Source of the DNA: Eukaryota sp. TZLM1-RC
Lineage: Eukaryota; Metamonada: BaSk clade
Reading direction: 5' to 3'
Assembly: GCA_040285825.1 (NCBI GenBank)
Contig: JAUPSS010000002.1
Location: forward strand, 1,674,001 to 1,738,000
Length of the DNA stretch: 64,000 nucleotides
Program-made: the position numbers and the translations under genes
Notes under the pieces: model-generated
The model's input: the letters and a program-made list of their open reading frames with translations, nothing else
Told to the model about the DNA's origin: nothing
Databases searched by the model: none
In this document: positions 1 through 11,700 of the stretch, piece by piece
Numbering within the stretch: position 1 is the stretch's first letter
Layout of the letters: the number at the start of each line of letters is the position of its first letter

Positions 1-1070
1 AAATTATTTGTTTAAAAATGAAGAGGGAAGAGGGCGGTGAGGAGAAGTGGAAAGGACATCATCAACAACCTGTGTTCGTTGGTTCTTTCTTTTGATTCTA
101 TTGAAAACAGAAACAGATTCAAGCAAGACTAAGAAAGAGTAGAAACTAAGTAAAAAACTGAAGTAAGACGGATTTTTCGTAGAGGAGGGTGAAAAAAAAG
201 AACGTTCTGTTCTTTCCTAAATGCATTCAGAAACATTTGGTGCAAATGTGGGATGGTAGTCGTTTCAGTTCAGAAGATAACTCATTCAAATATGGACTAC
301 TATGAGGATCTCACAATTGACATCCTTCGGAATTCTTGAACATTGCAATTTTTTTCCGCTGGGGTTAATAAAAACTTACTTGCAAACCATTACCAAAATA
401 ACCAAAACTTTTTGATTTGATTTTTTTCTTTTGATGATTGCAGTCAATTATTTTTTGACCTTTCTGAAAATATCAACTTAGTTAAACTCATTATTGTCAA
501 TTATTTTCATCATTGCTAAATGCCCATCAGAGGACAACTGCAATAAGTGTGAGGTGTTTTCTGTGGCCATGAAAAAAGATAGAAAATAGACAAACAGTCA
601 AGGCAAAGTATTGGAATAGGTTTGTATGAAAGTGTTTACAGAATTGTGCACATAATTGTAAAATATTATCTTTTATCAATTATTCCCAACCCTCTTTTCG
701 CCCCTAGACAGATATCAGGTGGCTAATTCTAATGGTGGCTATCTAAAGGATTTTATGTGGATCATGGTTCTCCTCAACAACAAACGTGGTTTTAAAAAAT
801 ATTTCGTAAATTGGGGGGGGGGGTTATTCAGATGTAAAACTTAACACCAACAGTACACAATTCAATCACACACATTTGTTGTGACTATTCATGCACTTGT
901 TCTCTAGTTAATAGAATAAATACTGATTGTTTGTTTTATTGACCTAAAATATTCCTATTTGTTTAAAAAATCGATTTAAGAAAATTCATCACAAAATACA
1001 GAATAAAAAACAAGAAAAAAACACTGCAAAGTAGATTTAAACAATAAATTCAACTGTTTGTTTGATACCT
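1..1070. repeat. Left arm of ~1-kb inverted repeat
   Basis: The reverse complement of this stretch is found again at about 7810-8880. From 1 to about 925 the two arms differ at only a few positions; from 925 to 1070 the match falls clearly but is still readable. Bases 1-200 are the minus-strand 5' end of a family I retroelement reading frame. The G-run near 820 pairs with a C-run near 8060. The match is still running at base 1, so the arm probably continues beyond the window. Confidence 0.93.
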
Positions 1071-1310
1071 CATTGAAACCTCGATCTGCTTCACTAATTT
1101 TGCTAAGAAGTGTTACGGACCAAAGTCGATCAATGAGTTTGGTTGTATTGTCCATGTTAGGTTAGTTTGTCTTTTGTTATTAATTTTTAAATGTTTTTAT
1201 TTGTCTGTAATTTAATCAATTTTGTGAATTCAGTTTCTAAAGAGAAACATGCTTCAAAAGTGCGATTGATAAGAGTAGAGAACGATGCATCAGAAATGCT
1301 TTACATAGCT

Positions 1311-1340
1311 TCTACCCACTACTACCCACTACTACCCACT
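1311..1340. repeat. Short tandem repeat, 10-mer x3
   Basis: Three head-to-tail copies of ACTACCCACT, the first with T instead of A at its first base. The rest of 1070-1440 shows no gene I can support. Confidence 0.9.
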
Positions 1341-1441
1341 TGCGGTATCTGTGATAAGGGATATCAAAAGGCTTCAGTGCTTTAGTTTGAATCATTTTTG
1401 AAAATACTTTGAGTTGTTTTTTATTAAATTTAATTAAAAAC

Positions 1442-2674
1442 CTAAAAATGAACATCTAAAGAATCCATCTCTCCCAAAACAAAAACACTGTCTGCAACTC
1501 TCTCATAGTGAGAACCAAGAGAAAGCAAAGCATCAGAAACAATCCTCAACATCCCCTTAAAAATAGAAAACACAATTCTATTTTGCCAAAACAATCTGTT
1601 GAAATTTCTGTTAGTTCTCTTTACATTCAATTTAAAATCTGCCAGAAAAGGTATAGCCGTTGGAGCAAGTGAACCAAAAAGAGAAAATACAAATGGATAC
1701 AAATAATATTTTGCATGCTGTTGACTGGACAATTTGGACAAAGGTTCATTGTATTTTTTGATTTTGAAACTTTCAGCATTTGAAAGGGGATTATGAATTT
1801 CAGAATTAACAAGCCTTTCATTTGAGGCATTACAAGGATCAACAGACATTACACCCAATAATATGAAGGTTCCATCTAATCCAGGTAATAAGACATCACC
1901 TCTATTATTCTTATGAAAATCATCTTCAGTATCAAACAGATTTGACAACAGAGGTTCCAAAAAGAATTCAATTGTATGAGACTTACACATACAACATAAT
2001 TGGTCTCCTACAGCATTGTGAACCTTGCTTCTAAAAGAAATAAAATGTTGACAATTTAACAAATGAGTAATTGTAATTTCTCGAGCACATTTACAAATTA
2101 AATTTTGAGGTAAATTATCAGGCCAGATAAAGGAACGAAATCTCATATTCAAAGTCCAAGCAGAATCAGATAAGAGAGTACCATAAACTTGAGGATTTGT
2201 TGTTACTAACGCAGAAGAAGTACTATCACACATATCTTGTAAAAGATTTGCAAACGCGGGATTCTTTTTCTTGGCCAAGTCGAGTCTAAAATCAAAATCA
2301 AAGCTTGCAAAAATCTTTGACAATTTTTGTTGAAGCTTTTTACAGCAAAACTGCAAATTAAAAAGGGATCGGTTTGGAATTTCTTGAATTGATTGGGGAA
2401 AACATTTTTTCCAAATTTGTGGTGGCGATGTATCAAGTTCACAAGATAACTCAATCAAATATGGATTGCAACTGGGAACTAACAGATGAGAATCATCAGA
2501 AAATCTTCGAGAAAATTCATAAATAAAATTCTTGCCTCCACCCAAGAAAGCTGATTGACAAAAAATAGAAGATTTAGTAAATCCAGTACCACCCAAATTT
2601 GCTGGAGAAAATAAGTGATTTTTCAACATTCCTGGTTCTGCATCCAATAAATCAGCAAAAAATTCTGTTCTCAA
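1442..2674 (-). mobile_element. RLE retrotransposon C-terminal half (family III-like), open frame of 410 aa
   Basis: An unbroken 410-residue frame covering the part after the reverse transcriptase. It contains the GGTGFTKSS and GGGKNFIYEF motifs common to all copies here. Next come a CxC-x7-8-H-x4-C knuckle (CKCAREITITHLLNC) and FRSKVHNAVGDQ, then a PD-(D/E)XK-like core (RGDVLLPGLDG, a following acidic strand, and KIKKYNEPL as the Lys motif). These are features of restriction-like endonuclease (RLE) non-LTR elements such as R2. The reverse transcriptase is missing because the copy is 5'-truncated near 2690. With no frameshift in more than 1.2 kb, this is among the youngest-looking copies in the window. 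Confidence 0.85.
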
Positions 2675-2699
2675 TTTTGTTCTTGATCAAGAACAAGTA

Positions 2700-3590
2700 T
2701 TTTTATTAATAAAGCTCTCTTTTCTGCTTTTCATCTTTGGTATTTCTGCCTAACGGCATCAATAATTATTGGCCCTCATTGCAGATGATATCTACACGCG
2801 TACTACATCCGTAAGTTTTCTAAGGCAGAAAACTTTGAGTTGAATGTACTTCAACTCAGACGGGAGCTTTCCATAAATAATTACCAAAAAAATATTTATG
2901 GACATAAATTTTCTGCTCTGAAAAATAGTGACTATTTGTTCATCATGAAACACGTCAGCATAAATATTCTTTTACGCATACTGGAGATAAGTATTGTTCT
3001 CCATATAGAAATGCTAGCAAAATGATGGTTGAAGTCTCATTACCTTGTACGGGATTTGTTTTTTGTTTTCAACGTAGATCATGATGTTCACACTGCGTTA
3101 GCTTTATAGAATTAGATCAAAGTATCATCAGGCGAACATAGATGAAGCAGTTTTTGTTTGAGTATTTTCCGAATGTTTGTTTACTTTAGCTTAATGATCC
3201 ATTTTTCACTTTTTGTGCTTGTAATCCTTGATCTTGATGCTTAAACTTGGAATTATATATGCAATTTGAAAGAAAAATCAATAGTATTTAAATAAATTGT
3301 TGAGAATCCTGGAACTCAAGTAGAGCTTGAATGGAGATCTTGGTAGTTTTGAATTGGAGTCTAGTGTTGGTTCAACTCTACTGTTGTGTTTTCCTGGAAA
3401 AGAATTGGGTTTTTGTGCTAAAAATAGCTACAAAGTACAAGAATGGTATTTAAAGACTCGAATTTCATCTTAATGCTCATCTTAGCGTGGCCAAAATTGT
3501 TGGGCTATTGGATATTGTTGGGATATTGGAAAGTTCTTATATTTATTGGGAGAATATGAATGTTTTCATTTGTTTTAACATTAAAGCTAT
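2700..3590. other. No supported gene
   Basis: AT-rich DNA with only short random frames. I see no retroelement motif, RNA gene or conserved protein in it. Confidence 0.5.
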
Positions 3591-3629
3591 CATTCAGTTA
3601 TTGCATTTGTATACAATTTAGAACTTGCA

Positions 3630-3700
3630 GCCAATTGTTTTTGACTGATTTAGGCTATGATGATTTAGAATTTCAAGCTGTTAGTTATTGTTTGGTTTAC
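3630..3700 (+). mobile_element. 3' tail remnant of an RLE retroelement
   Basis: Encodes LTDLGYDDLEF, matching the last residues of the element at 51.0 kb (LADLGYEDLEF) and the one at 36.8 kb. Only this C-terminal tag is recognisable. Confidence 0.55.
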
Positions 3701-3997
3701 TTCATAGACAAAAATAAATCAAATTTCCATTTCAAAAAAACATTGAATATTTATAAACAATTCACAAAAATACTGAAAACCAACTCATTTTTGAAACTGT
3801 CCAGAAAACATTGAACAAAACAAAATGATATAAACAAACATTGTAAAAGAAACCGTACAAATAAAGGAAAAAGACTGGTAAAGACCTATAGCTAAAGTAG
3901 AAATTCCGACTTTGGAGACAAAACAGGATCCAAGAGGCTCAGGCTATACATTGTTGGTTAACATACCTCTTGTGGTTGAGAAGACCTCAATAAAAAT

Positions 3998-4612
3998 CTA
4001 CCGACAATCAATCAAAAATGATTGAACTTTCGCGACCTCCTGATCAAGCATTTTAAAGGAAATGTCGGTCAACTCATGAGTAATCTTTTCAAAAACTCGC
4101 TGTTGAACGATTACATCAATTCTTTTAATAATGCCATAAGTTTCTGGGTTCATTGATTCCTCCAATTTTGAGTAAGTCTGCTTCAGTACTTGGAAAAGAG
4201 ACACAGCAGTTGTGGGATAGTCCAATTCAAAGGAAGCAGGAGTGAGATGAAGGCATTGCAAATGAACCACACTTCCTTCTTTCTTCAATGCAGGTTTTAC
4301 TGAGCATTGAGGTTTTGAAACCGTCATTGCCTTCACCCCTGTATAGTTTTTGAAGAAATAAAACTCATACTCGTGAATAAGCTGTTGTAAATAACAAACA
4401 AAGGAAAGTCCGATCGGTAGATCCAACAACAAAGAAAGGGATTGTCCTAATGAGATGAATTCAAAGCATCTTCGTTGCAGCTCTTCATTTGGTACTGCTC
4501 GCATTATAGAAGTTGGGCTCAGCTGGACTACATTCATCCAAAAGACTGGCTTTGAATGAACATCCGAGAGAAATGCACAAGTATCACGACGTTTTTGAAG
4601 TAAAGATTGCAT
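3998..4612 (-). CDS. Unknown 204-aa protein
   Basis: Single open frame without transposon motifs, predicted mostly helical. It has several Cys residues and no signal peptide or clear membrane segment. I do not recognise the family. The start used is the first ATG, but retroelement sequence begins only about 25 nt upstream. The promoter or a 5' exon may therefore have been displaced or lost, and the protein could be N-terminally truncated. Codon use resembles the host genes more than the retroelements. Confidence 0.5.
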   Translation of the reverse strand: MQSLLQKRRDTCAFLSDVHSKPVFWMNVVQLSPTSIMRAVPNEELQRRCFEFISLGQSLSLLLDLPIGLSFVCYLQQLIHEYEFYFFKNYTGVKAMTVSKPQCSVKPALKKEGSVVHLQCLHLTPASFELDYPTTAVSLFQVLKQTYSKLEESMNPETYGIIKRIDVIVQQRVFEKITHELTDISFKMLDQEVAKVQSFLIDCR

Positions 4613-4639
4613 TGTATTTTAAATGTTCAACAAAATGCA

Positions 4640-5400
4640 TTTTGAAAAACAATGTGATTTGCATTTTGGTAATTGCATTTTGAGTTCATCAAGTGGTGTG
4701 AAGCAAGGAGATCCGTTAGGACCTCTTTTGTTTTGTTTGGCCATTCATCCTATTTTATTGCAAATTCGAGAGATGTTTCATTCGCCAATAATGATTGCCT
4801 ATATGGATGATGTTGTTCCTATAGGTGATTTAAATATTGTGAAAGAAGCAACTGTATGTTTCAAAGAACTATTTTCCAAAAATGGACTTCGACTTAACCT
4901 ATTTAAATGTGTTTTACTTTCAAACTCTCCAGTTTCAACGATAGTTGATGGGACTGGAATTCAAGTTAAGTGATATTCAACTGATACTATTCGTTATTTG
5001 AGTTTGTTTTCAGAAAATGATGATGAAGTTACCCAAAAATTGTTTGATAAGTTGAATTTAAATTGACCAAATGATGAAATTGGATGTACAGAAAGATTTA
5101 TGGGAAGATTTATTAGTGACAACGCAAAGTTCTACTATTTTTGCATAAAATGAAGAAATTTTAAAAATCGATGTAGATAATAAAGATATCGATGGTTTTT
5201 CCAATCACTCAATGGCAATGTACCCGAAAAGAATTATATAAATTTAAAATACACTATTTGAAGTTCGAGCATTACAAAAACGACTGACTGGAATGTATGA
5301 AAATGATTTTTATAAAATCAATGCAGCTCGGCCGTTTTAAATCAAGATTTCCACTCATTGTTATTGGAAAAGGTGTTTGTGAAAATCAGTTATAAGATTT
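4640..5400 (+). mobile_element. Degenerate family I reverse transcriptase fragment
   Basis: From 4640 to 4970 it encodes RT palm motifs: SSGVKQGDPLGPLLFCLAIHP and the catalytic YMDD box (AYMDDVV). Beyond 4973 several stops and frameshifts interrupt the thumb region, which remains alignable to the family I copy at 55.0-55.5 kb. Both ends are truncated. Confidence 0.8.
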
Positions 5401-5402
5401 AT

Positions 5403-6915
5403 CAAATGTTTATTGATTGGTAGAAAGCCTGCTGATCTCATTATTGATGATCAAAGTGTTCCTTTTATCAATTATTTTGAATCAGGATTTCGTTTTTTAG
5501 GTTGTTATTTAGGCAATTTTGATGAAATTCGAAATCAGCTTTCCTCTCTTTTGGATAATTTTGAAGAAGAATTGATGGTTCTTTCAGATTTAAATATTGA
5601 AAAACATCTTAAATTTTTCTTCCTCAGAATTTGTTTTTCAGGGAAATTTACTCATATTTTACGATCAACATCACCATCTATTTCTCTCGAATTTTGCAGA
5701 ATTTTTAATGAATTAAGAACAAAATTTTTTGGCTAATTTGCTCAATATTGATTCTTCTTTTTACGTAGTCATATTTTTTGTAGCACAGAATTGGGAGGCC
5801 TGGATTTTCACAAATCAAAATATTTGTGTAAAGCCGCATTCATCGGTGGAGGAAAAAATTTCGTCTTTGAATTTTTGAAACGTTTTCCTGAAAACCAGCA
5901 TTTAATAGAATGTTGTGTTAGTGACTATTTAGTGTCCTTGCAGAGTGAAATTGAATGCATCTCTCCTCACATATGGTCCAAATGCTTTCCTGCGAAAACT
6001 TGGATTCCACTGTTCGTCTTAGCTTGGCAGAAGAAAAGAATCCCGTTTTTGCAAACTTTTTAATTGACCTCAAGGATAGTAGCTCAAGTTGTCTTAATTC
6101 CCAGATTCCAAATGTATATGGTCTATTATTAAATGATCATCAATGGACAACTGCCTTCAGGATGAGGTGTTTTCTGTGGCCATGTAGTGTGCCAAATGAT
6201 TTGATTTGTCGTTGTGGTCAGCTCATTAATCTGAATCTTTTATTTAATTGCAAATTTAATATTACATATCGCTCAGTTGTTCACGATGCTGTTAGAGACC
6301 AAATATACGCTATGTGCAAAAGTCATCACATTGAAGCTTTTGTTGAACCACTTGTGCGAAGGTTGGCATCTGAAAATGAAGATGAAAATACTTTTGGGAA
6401 ACGCCGTGCTTATTTAATTACCCCTGCCTCTGATGGTGTTATTAAAGTTGTTGATGTTGTCACTGTTGATGTTTGTAAAGACTCAGCAATTGACTGTGCT
6501 AAAAGAGATGAAACTCCACTTTGCTTTGCTGAAAAGTGCAAAATCAAAAAGTACAATGAACCCTTATCTCAGCTAGGACGTGTTGAGCATGTCAAATATC
6601 AGTTGGTTCCATTTGCTGTTTCTCTTTTTGGTAACATTGGAATATCTGGCATTAAATTTCTTGAAGGTTTCAGAAGTTTAATAAAAGAAGGAGCAGGAAA
6701 AGAATTGAACTTCAATTTCTGGCACAATAGAATTGTTTTTAGTATTCTTAAAGCAATTCCAGAAATGTTGACCAAAGCACTGTTACAATTAGGAATAGAG
6801 TATGAAAATCGCGCGCTGAAAAGATTTGATGATGTTGATGCGTGTATTGAGGATATTGAGTTCTAATTTTTTGTTTAATGTTTTGTTAGCGTTGAAAATA
6901 AATTTCAATTTATAA
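5403..6915 (+). mobile_element. Family II RLE retrotransposon, 5'-truncated
   Basis: Begins in the RT thumb (5413-5736, SGKFTHILRSTSPS). It continues through GGLDFHKSK and GGGKNFVFEF with a stop or frameshift near 5740 and 6060. The last third (5955-6866) is open: CRCGQLINLNLLFNC knuckle, FNITYRSVVHDAVRDQ, the endonuclease core around RRAYLITPASDG, KIKKYNEPL, and the family II ending CIEDIEF. The core reads RRAY where other copies have R-x-D, so a putative catalytic Asp is lost. Confidence 0.82.
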
Positions 6916-6918
6916 AAA

Positions 6919-7605
6919 CAAGTTATCAGATTCTTCACTGTTTGTGACCATTGTAACACGAAGATTTGGACTTTGTGCTAAAAATGAAGCGTTTGTAACA
7001 AAAATGAGATTATATTTGAATATTCCCATTCACCAATTATTATTAAAAGAAAAATGTTTTTGTTCGAATTCACCGCAGCTCACTTTGCGTCATTGCTCTG
7101 AATTGTTCGAAATTAATAACTGATCGTTCTTCATTACATGATGCTGTTAGAGACACTGTTTTTCATATGGCACAAACTGCAAGAATTTTGTGTATCAAAG
7201 TACCTCTGCTGAAGGAAACACTGTCATTGAATAATTCCGGTTCTGATGATAGAAATGATGTATACTGTGATTGGATTGATAATTCTGAAGCTATTGTTGA
7301 CTTTGTCTCATGTAATGTTGCAAATGATGCTTTGGTTCACAGAAGAAAACTTAATCCTGTAAGTGCTCTAGAATTTAAAGCTAAAGAAAAACATAGAAAA
7401 TATGACAAATATATCGAAGAAGCTAATGCTGATAGAAATACACAGCTAGTTTTTATTGCTTTCCCATTTTCGATAAACGGAAGACTATCAGTAGAAGCAG
7501 AAACTTTTTTGAATGACTTCCAAAAAATGGTGAAATTTCAGTATAGAAATGCATTTTCAATATACAAAATGCGTTTTATTGATATAAAACATTTTTCCTA
7601 TTAAC
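6919..7605 (+). mobile_element. Family I RLE retrotransposon 3' fragment
   Basis: Starts abruptly in the family I sequence found near 55.57 kb. It runs through the CCHC knuckle and RNDVYCDWIDNSEAIVDFVS to the region before the 3' end, then diverges near 7535. One frameshift lies near 7095. The usual family I terminus (QQADQDFVEEILV) is absent. Confidence 0.8.
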
Positions 7606-7809
7606 AATCAACGTAAAATACTGGGTTTGCAACACTTTTAAGCCCCCGCATACGGTGTTTCTATAGAATTGTAAATTCAGAAAACCCACAGAAGGTTTTG
7701 TTTCTGAAGTTACCTCTATGCTGAAGAAACTACAAAATCTACCAAGCTACAGTTGAAGTTGATCTTATGGACAGTTCAACTTATTTTGGAATTTCCACTC
7801 ATTCTGTGG

Positions 7810-8880
7810 CTTTTTTGTATCAAACAAACATTTAAATTTATTGTCTAAAACAACTATGCAGTGTTTGTTTTTGGCTTTTCATTCTGTATTTTGTGATAAA
7901 TTTTCTTAAATGGACTTTTAAACAAATAAAAATATGTTATGTCAATAAAACAAACAACTAGTATTTATTCTATTAAATAGAGAACAAGTGCATGAATAGT
8001 CACAACAAATGTGTGTGATTGAATTGTGTACTGTTGGTGTTAAGTTTTACATCTGAATACCCCCCCCCCAATTTACGAAATATTTTTTAAAACCACGTTT
8101 GTTGTTGAGGAGAACCATGATCCACATAAAATCCTTTAGATAGCCACCATTAGAATTAGCCACCTGATATCTGTCTAGGGGCGAAAAGAGGGTTGGGAAT
8201 AATTGATAAAAGATAATATTTTACAATTATGTGCACAACTCTGTGAACACTTTCATACAAACCTATTCCAATACTTTGCCTTGACTGTTTGTCTATTTTC
8301 TATCTTTTTTTCATGGCCACAGAAAACACCTCACACTTATTGCAGTTGTCCTCTGATGGGCATTTAGCAATGATGAAAATAATTGACAATAATGAGTTTA
8401 ACTAAGTTGATATTTTCAGAAAGGTCAAAAAATAATTGACTGCAATCATCAAAAGAAAAAAATCAAATCAAAAAGTTTTGGTTATTTTGGTAATGGTTTG
8501 CAAGTAAGTTTTTATTAACCCCAGCGGAAAAAAATTGCAATGTTCAAGAATTCCGAAGGATGTCAATTGTGAGATCCTCATAGTAGTCCATATTTGAATG
8601 AGTTATCTTCTGAACTGAAACGACTACCATCCCACATTTGCACCAAATGTTTCTGAATGCATTTAGGAAAGAACAGAACGTTCTTTTTTTCCCCCTCCTC
8701 TACGAAAAATCCGTCTTACTTCAGTTTTTTACTTAGTTTCTACTCTTTCTTAGTCTTGCTTGAATCTGTTTCTGTTTTCAATAGAATCAAAAGAAAGAAC
8801 CAACGAACACAGGTTGTTGATGATGTCCTTTCCACTTCTCCTCACCGCCCTCTTCCCTCTTCATTTTTAAACAAATAATT
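7810..8880. repeat. Right arm of ~1-kb inverted repeat
   Basis: Inverted counterpart of 1-1070. The last ~200 bases (8680-8880) are the 5' end of the family I element that continues to the right. The ~870 bases before them are absent from the family I copy at 53 kb, whose homology begins at the T-run near 53057. They are either a longer 5' leader of the element or flanking DNA carried along in the duplication. Confidence 0.93.
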
Positions 8881-11105
8881 TTCTGATCAAGAAATTTGTG
8901 AAAATGTTGTAGCAAGTAAAGATTACCTTCACAACTGTTCTAACTGCCGAGAACAGGGACATTATGCTCGAACATGTCCCAATGTGGAAAACAATGACGT
9001 TCCAAATTCTGAAAAAAAGTGCAGGAGAAAATTTACTAGAAGAATTGAATCTGAAGGAAAATCAATCAATAATTCTCCACAACTTGTTGTAAAACCAGCA
9101 AACAATCGTATCAAGCATAAATTTTGCAGCAATTGTAGTGTTTCTTTCAGAAAAAACCAAAAAGGTAAAACTGCAGATCGATGCTTGAAATGTAGAATAG
9201 AAGACAATTGCCACCCTCCCATAAAAATCCCCGAAGAAATACATCTGTCGAAATGCAATGAATTTGCTTTTGTTTATAACAGATTTTTGGATCAATTATG
9301 TAAAGGAAAATATGCTATCAATTTTCTCTGGGAATTCTTTGGTTTTTTGTGCTCCTTTAAACAAGAAGATCCGTTAGGACCTCTTTTGTTTTGTCTGGCC
9401 ATTCATCCAATTTTATTACAAATTCAAACAATGTTTCCTTCTTTAACGATGATTGCTTATAAGGATGATGTTGTTCTTATAGGTGACTTAACGATTGCCA
9501 GCGAAGCAACTGTATGTTTCAAAGAACTATTTAACAAAATTGGCCTCCAACTTAATTTACTGAAATGTGTTTTACTTTCGAATTCTCCAGTTTCTACAAT
9601 AGTTGATGGTATTGAAATTCAAGCCAAATTATATTCAATTGATGCTATTCGTCATTTGGGTTCGTTTTTAGGAAATAATGATGAAATTACCAAAGAATTG
9701 TTTCAAAATTTGAACTCAATTTCCGAAAATATTGACCGAATGATGATTTTAGATATACAAAAACATATCAAATTTACCATTATAAGACTGTGTTTTAGTT
9801 CCAACTTTAATCCTATAATTCGATTCACAAATCCTCTTGTCACTAGGCCTTTGGCCCAGAAGTTCAATGAATTACGTGCAAAAGTGTTGTTCCAATTAAT
9901 AGGATGTAAAATGTTCCAAATTCCTGATCATGCTTATCTTAGTCCACATTATGGCGGTTAAGCTTGGACAAACGCTTCTATTCTTACTTCATGTGCTTTT
10001 ATCGGTGTAATGCAGGAATGCAATTTTTGAGTTTTCTGAAAGATTTGCCGATTGGGAAGATTTATTGATGACAACGCAAAGTTGTACTGTTTTTGCTTTA
10101 AATGATGAAATTTCACAAACTGATGTAGAAAAATGGAGTCGATGCTTTCCCCAATCATTCAATGGTAATATTCCAGAAAAGAATTTTTTAAATTTAAATT
10201 ACATTCTGCGAACATTACTGAAACGATTGACTAGAATATATGAAAATGATCTTTATAATAATAAATGCACCTCGGCCGTTTTAAATCAAGATCTTCACTC
10301 ATTGTTATTGGAAAAGGATGTTTGTGAAAACCAGTCATCAGATTCATCACTGTTTGTAACCATTGTACCACGAAGGTTTGGACTGTGTGTTAATCATGAA
10401 GCGTTTGTAACAAAAATGAGATTATATCTGAATAGCCTTATTAATCAATTATTATCAAAAGAACGATGTATTTATTCAAATTCACCACAGCTCACTTTGC
10501 GTCATGGTCTGAATTGTTCTATATTGATAACTTATCGTTCTTCATTACATGATGCTGTTAGAGACACTGTTTTCAATATGGCACAAACTGTAAGAATATC
10601 GTGTATCAAAGAGCCTCTGCTGAAGGGAACACTTTTATTGAATAATTTTGGTTCTGATGATAGAGGTGATGTATACTGTGATTAGATTGATAATTCTGAA
10701 GCTGTTGTTGACTTTGTTCCTGTAAATGCTCTCGAATTTAAGGCCGACAAAAAACATAGATAATGCGGTAAAGTTATTGAAAAAGCTAATGCTGATAGAA
10801 ATAGACCAATTTTTTATTGCTTTCCTATTTTCGATAAACGGAAGATTATCAGCAGAAGCGGAAACTTTTTTGAATGATTTCCAAAAAATGGTTCAAAAAA
10901 ACAATGAAAAAATTTGATATTTTTTATGACGCTCTCGGATTCAGTTTGCCGTTAATAATAGATTACCTCCGTTCTTCAATCGAATTGGAGAAGCTTTAGC
11001 TAGACAGCAAGCAGATCAAGATTTTGTAGAGGAAATCTTGGTTCAATGAATTTAGTCCTGATAGTTATGACTTTATTTTGTTAAGATCACAAGTTCAATA
11101 AATTA
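8680..11105 (+). mobile_element. Family I RLE retrotransposon with internal deletion
   Basis: Starts with the N-terminal region (DVLSTSPHRPLPSSF) and the CCHC knuckle (CSNCREQGHYARTCP around 8930-8975). Basic residues follow, and a second Cys-rich cluster with C-x2-C pairs at 9125-9200. At about 9350 the sequence jumps from WEFFGFLC to QEDPLGPLLF. Compared with the 53-kb copy, about 0.8 kb is missing, including RT fingers and the first catalytic Asp. The rest runs through thumb, knuckle and endonuclease to the family I terminus (FVEEILVQ at 11046), with stops and frameshifts after 9960. Two apparent 3' landmarks are the stop at 11047 and the conserved TTCAATAAA near 11100. Confidence 0.88.
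8984..9961 (+). pseudogene. Fused zinc-knuckle/RT open frame (325 aa) from the deleted family I copy
   Basis: The internal deletion leaves an in-frame fusion of the nucleic-acid-binding N-terminal region to the RT palm and thumb. The catalytic box reads AYKDDVV instead of AYMDDVV, and the first RT motif (DFSNAFN in the 53-kb copy) is deleted, so this cannot be an active polymerase. The frame has stayed open for 325 codons after the deletion. Confidence 0.75.
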
Positions 11106-11120
11106 AGAACCTTTGGTTGG

Positions 11121-11400
11121 TTAAGAAAAAATACCACTTTTGCAAATGAAACCCCTTCCATGACTTGATTTCGAGTCTAGAAACATTGCCACCACGACAG
11201 AAACAACCGAAGCAACCAGACCAAAAAATGGAATAGAAAGAGGTTTTTCGCAGCGAGAGTAGTACTGACCGAATGGAAAGTTAACAATGACGAGAAAGAC
11301 AGATCCATAGATTCTGAGTGAAGAGATCCAAAGACAAACCAGTAAGAACACTATACTGTAATTGAAACTGTAATAGAGATGACATCATTCAACAGCAAGG
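11121..11400 (-). pseudogene. Possible exon or relic of a membrane protein
   Basis: An open stretch of about 85 codons without an ATG encodes two or three hydrophobic segments (around GSVFLVIVNFPFGQYY and FFGLVASVVSVVVAMFL) and ends at a stop at 11121. It carries no retroelement motif. It could be the last exon of a gene whose 5' part is lost or unrecognised. Weakly supported. Confidence 0.22.
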
Positions 11401-11700
11401 TCAACAACATTGTTGACAGTGTTTCAAATGAAAGTGATGAAGATAGTCAAAAGTGAGGGAGATCATTACCAAGTTGAAGGTTGAAAACCTGCCAAAATAG
11501 GCCACCAGAAGTCGAAAATGGTGGTGACAAGTGAAAAATTTGATAAATAGGCTCATTATTCTCGTTGCATGTCAGACGCACTTTTTGAACCAAAGATGAT
11601 TCAGGATTCAGGATCCCTTACTGTCAATCTACTGGAAAGATTGTTACAAATTCTGTTTCTCATATTTTTACTTAAAAAAATAAATCAATTGTGGCAGCTC
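11400..11700. other. No supported gene
   Basis: No conserved frame or RNA gene seen between the hydrophobic exon-like stretch and the next retroelement. Confidence 0.4.

Noticed and set aside
813-823. G-run resembling a quadruplex or sequencing artefact
   Set aside because: It is a simple homopolymer matched by a C-run in the other inverted-repeat arm; nothing else supports a function.
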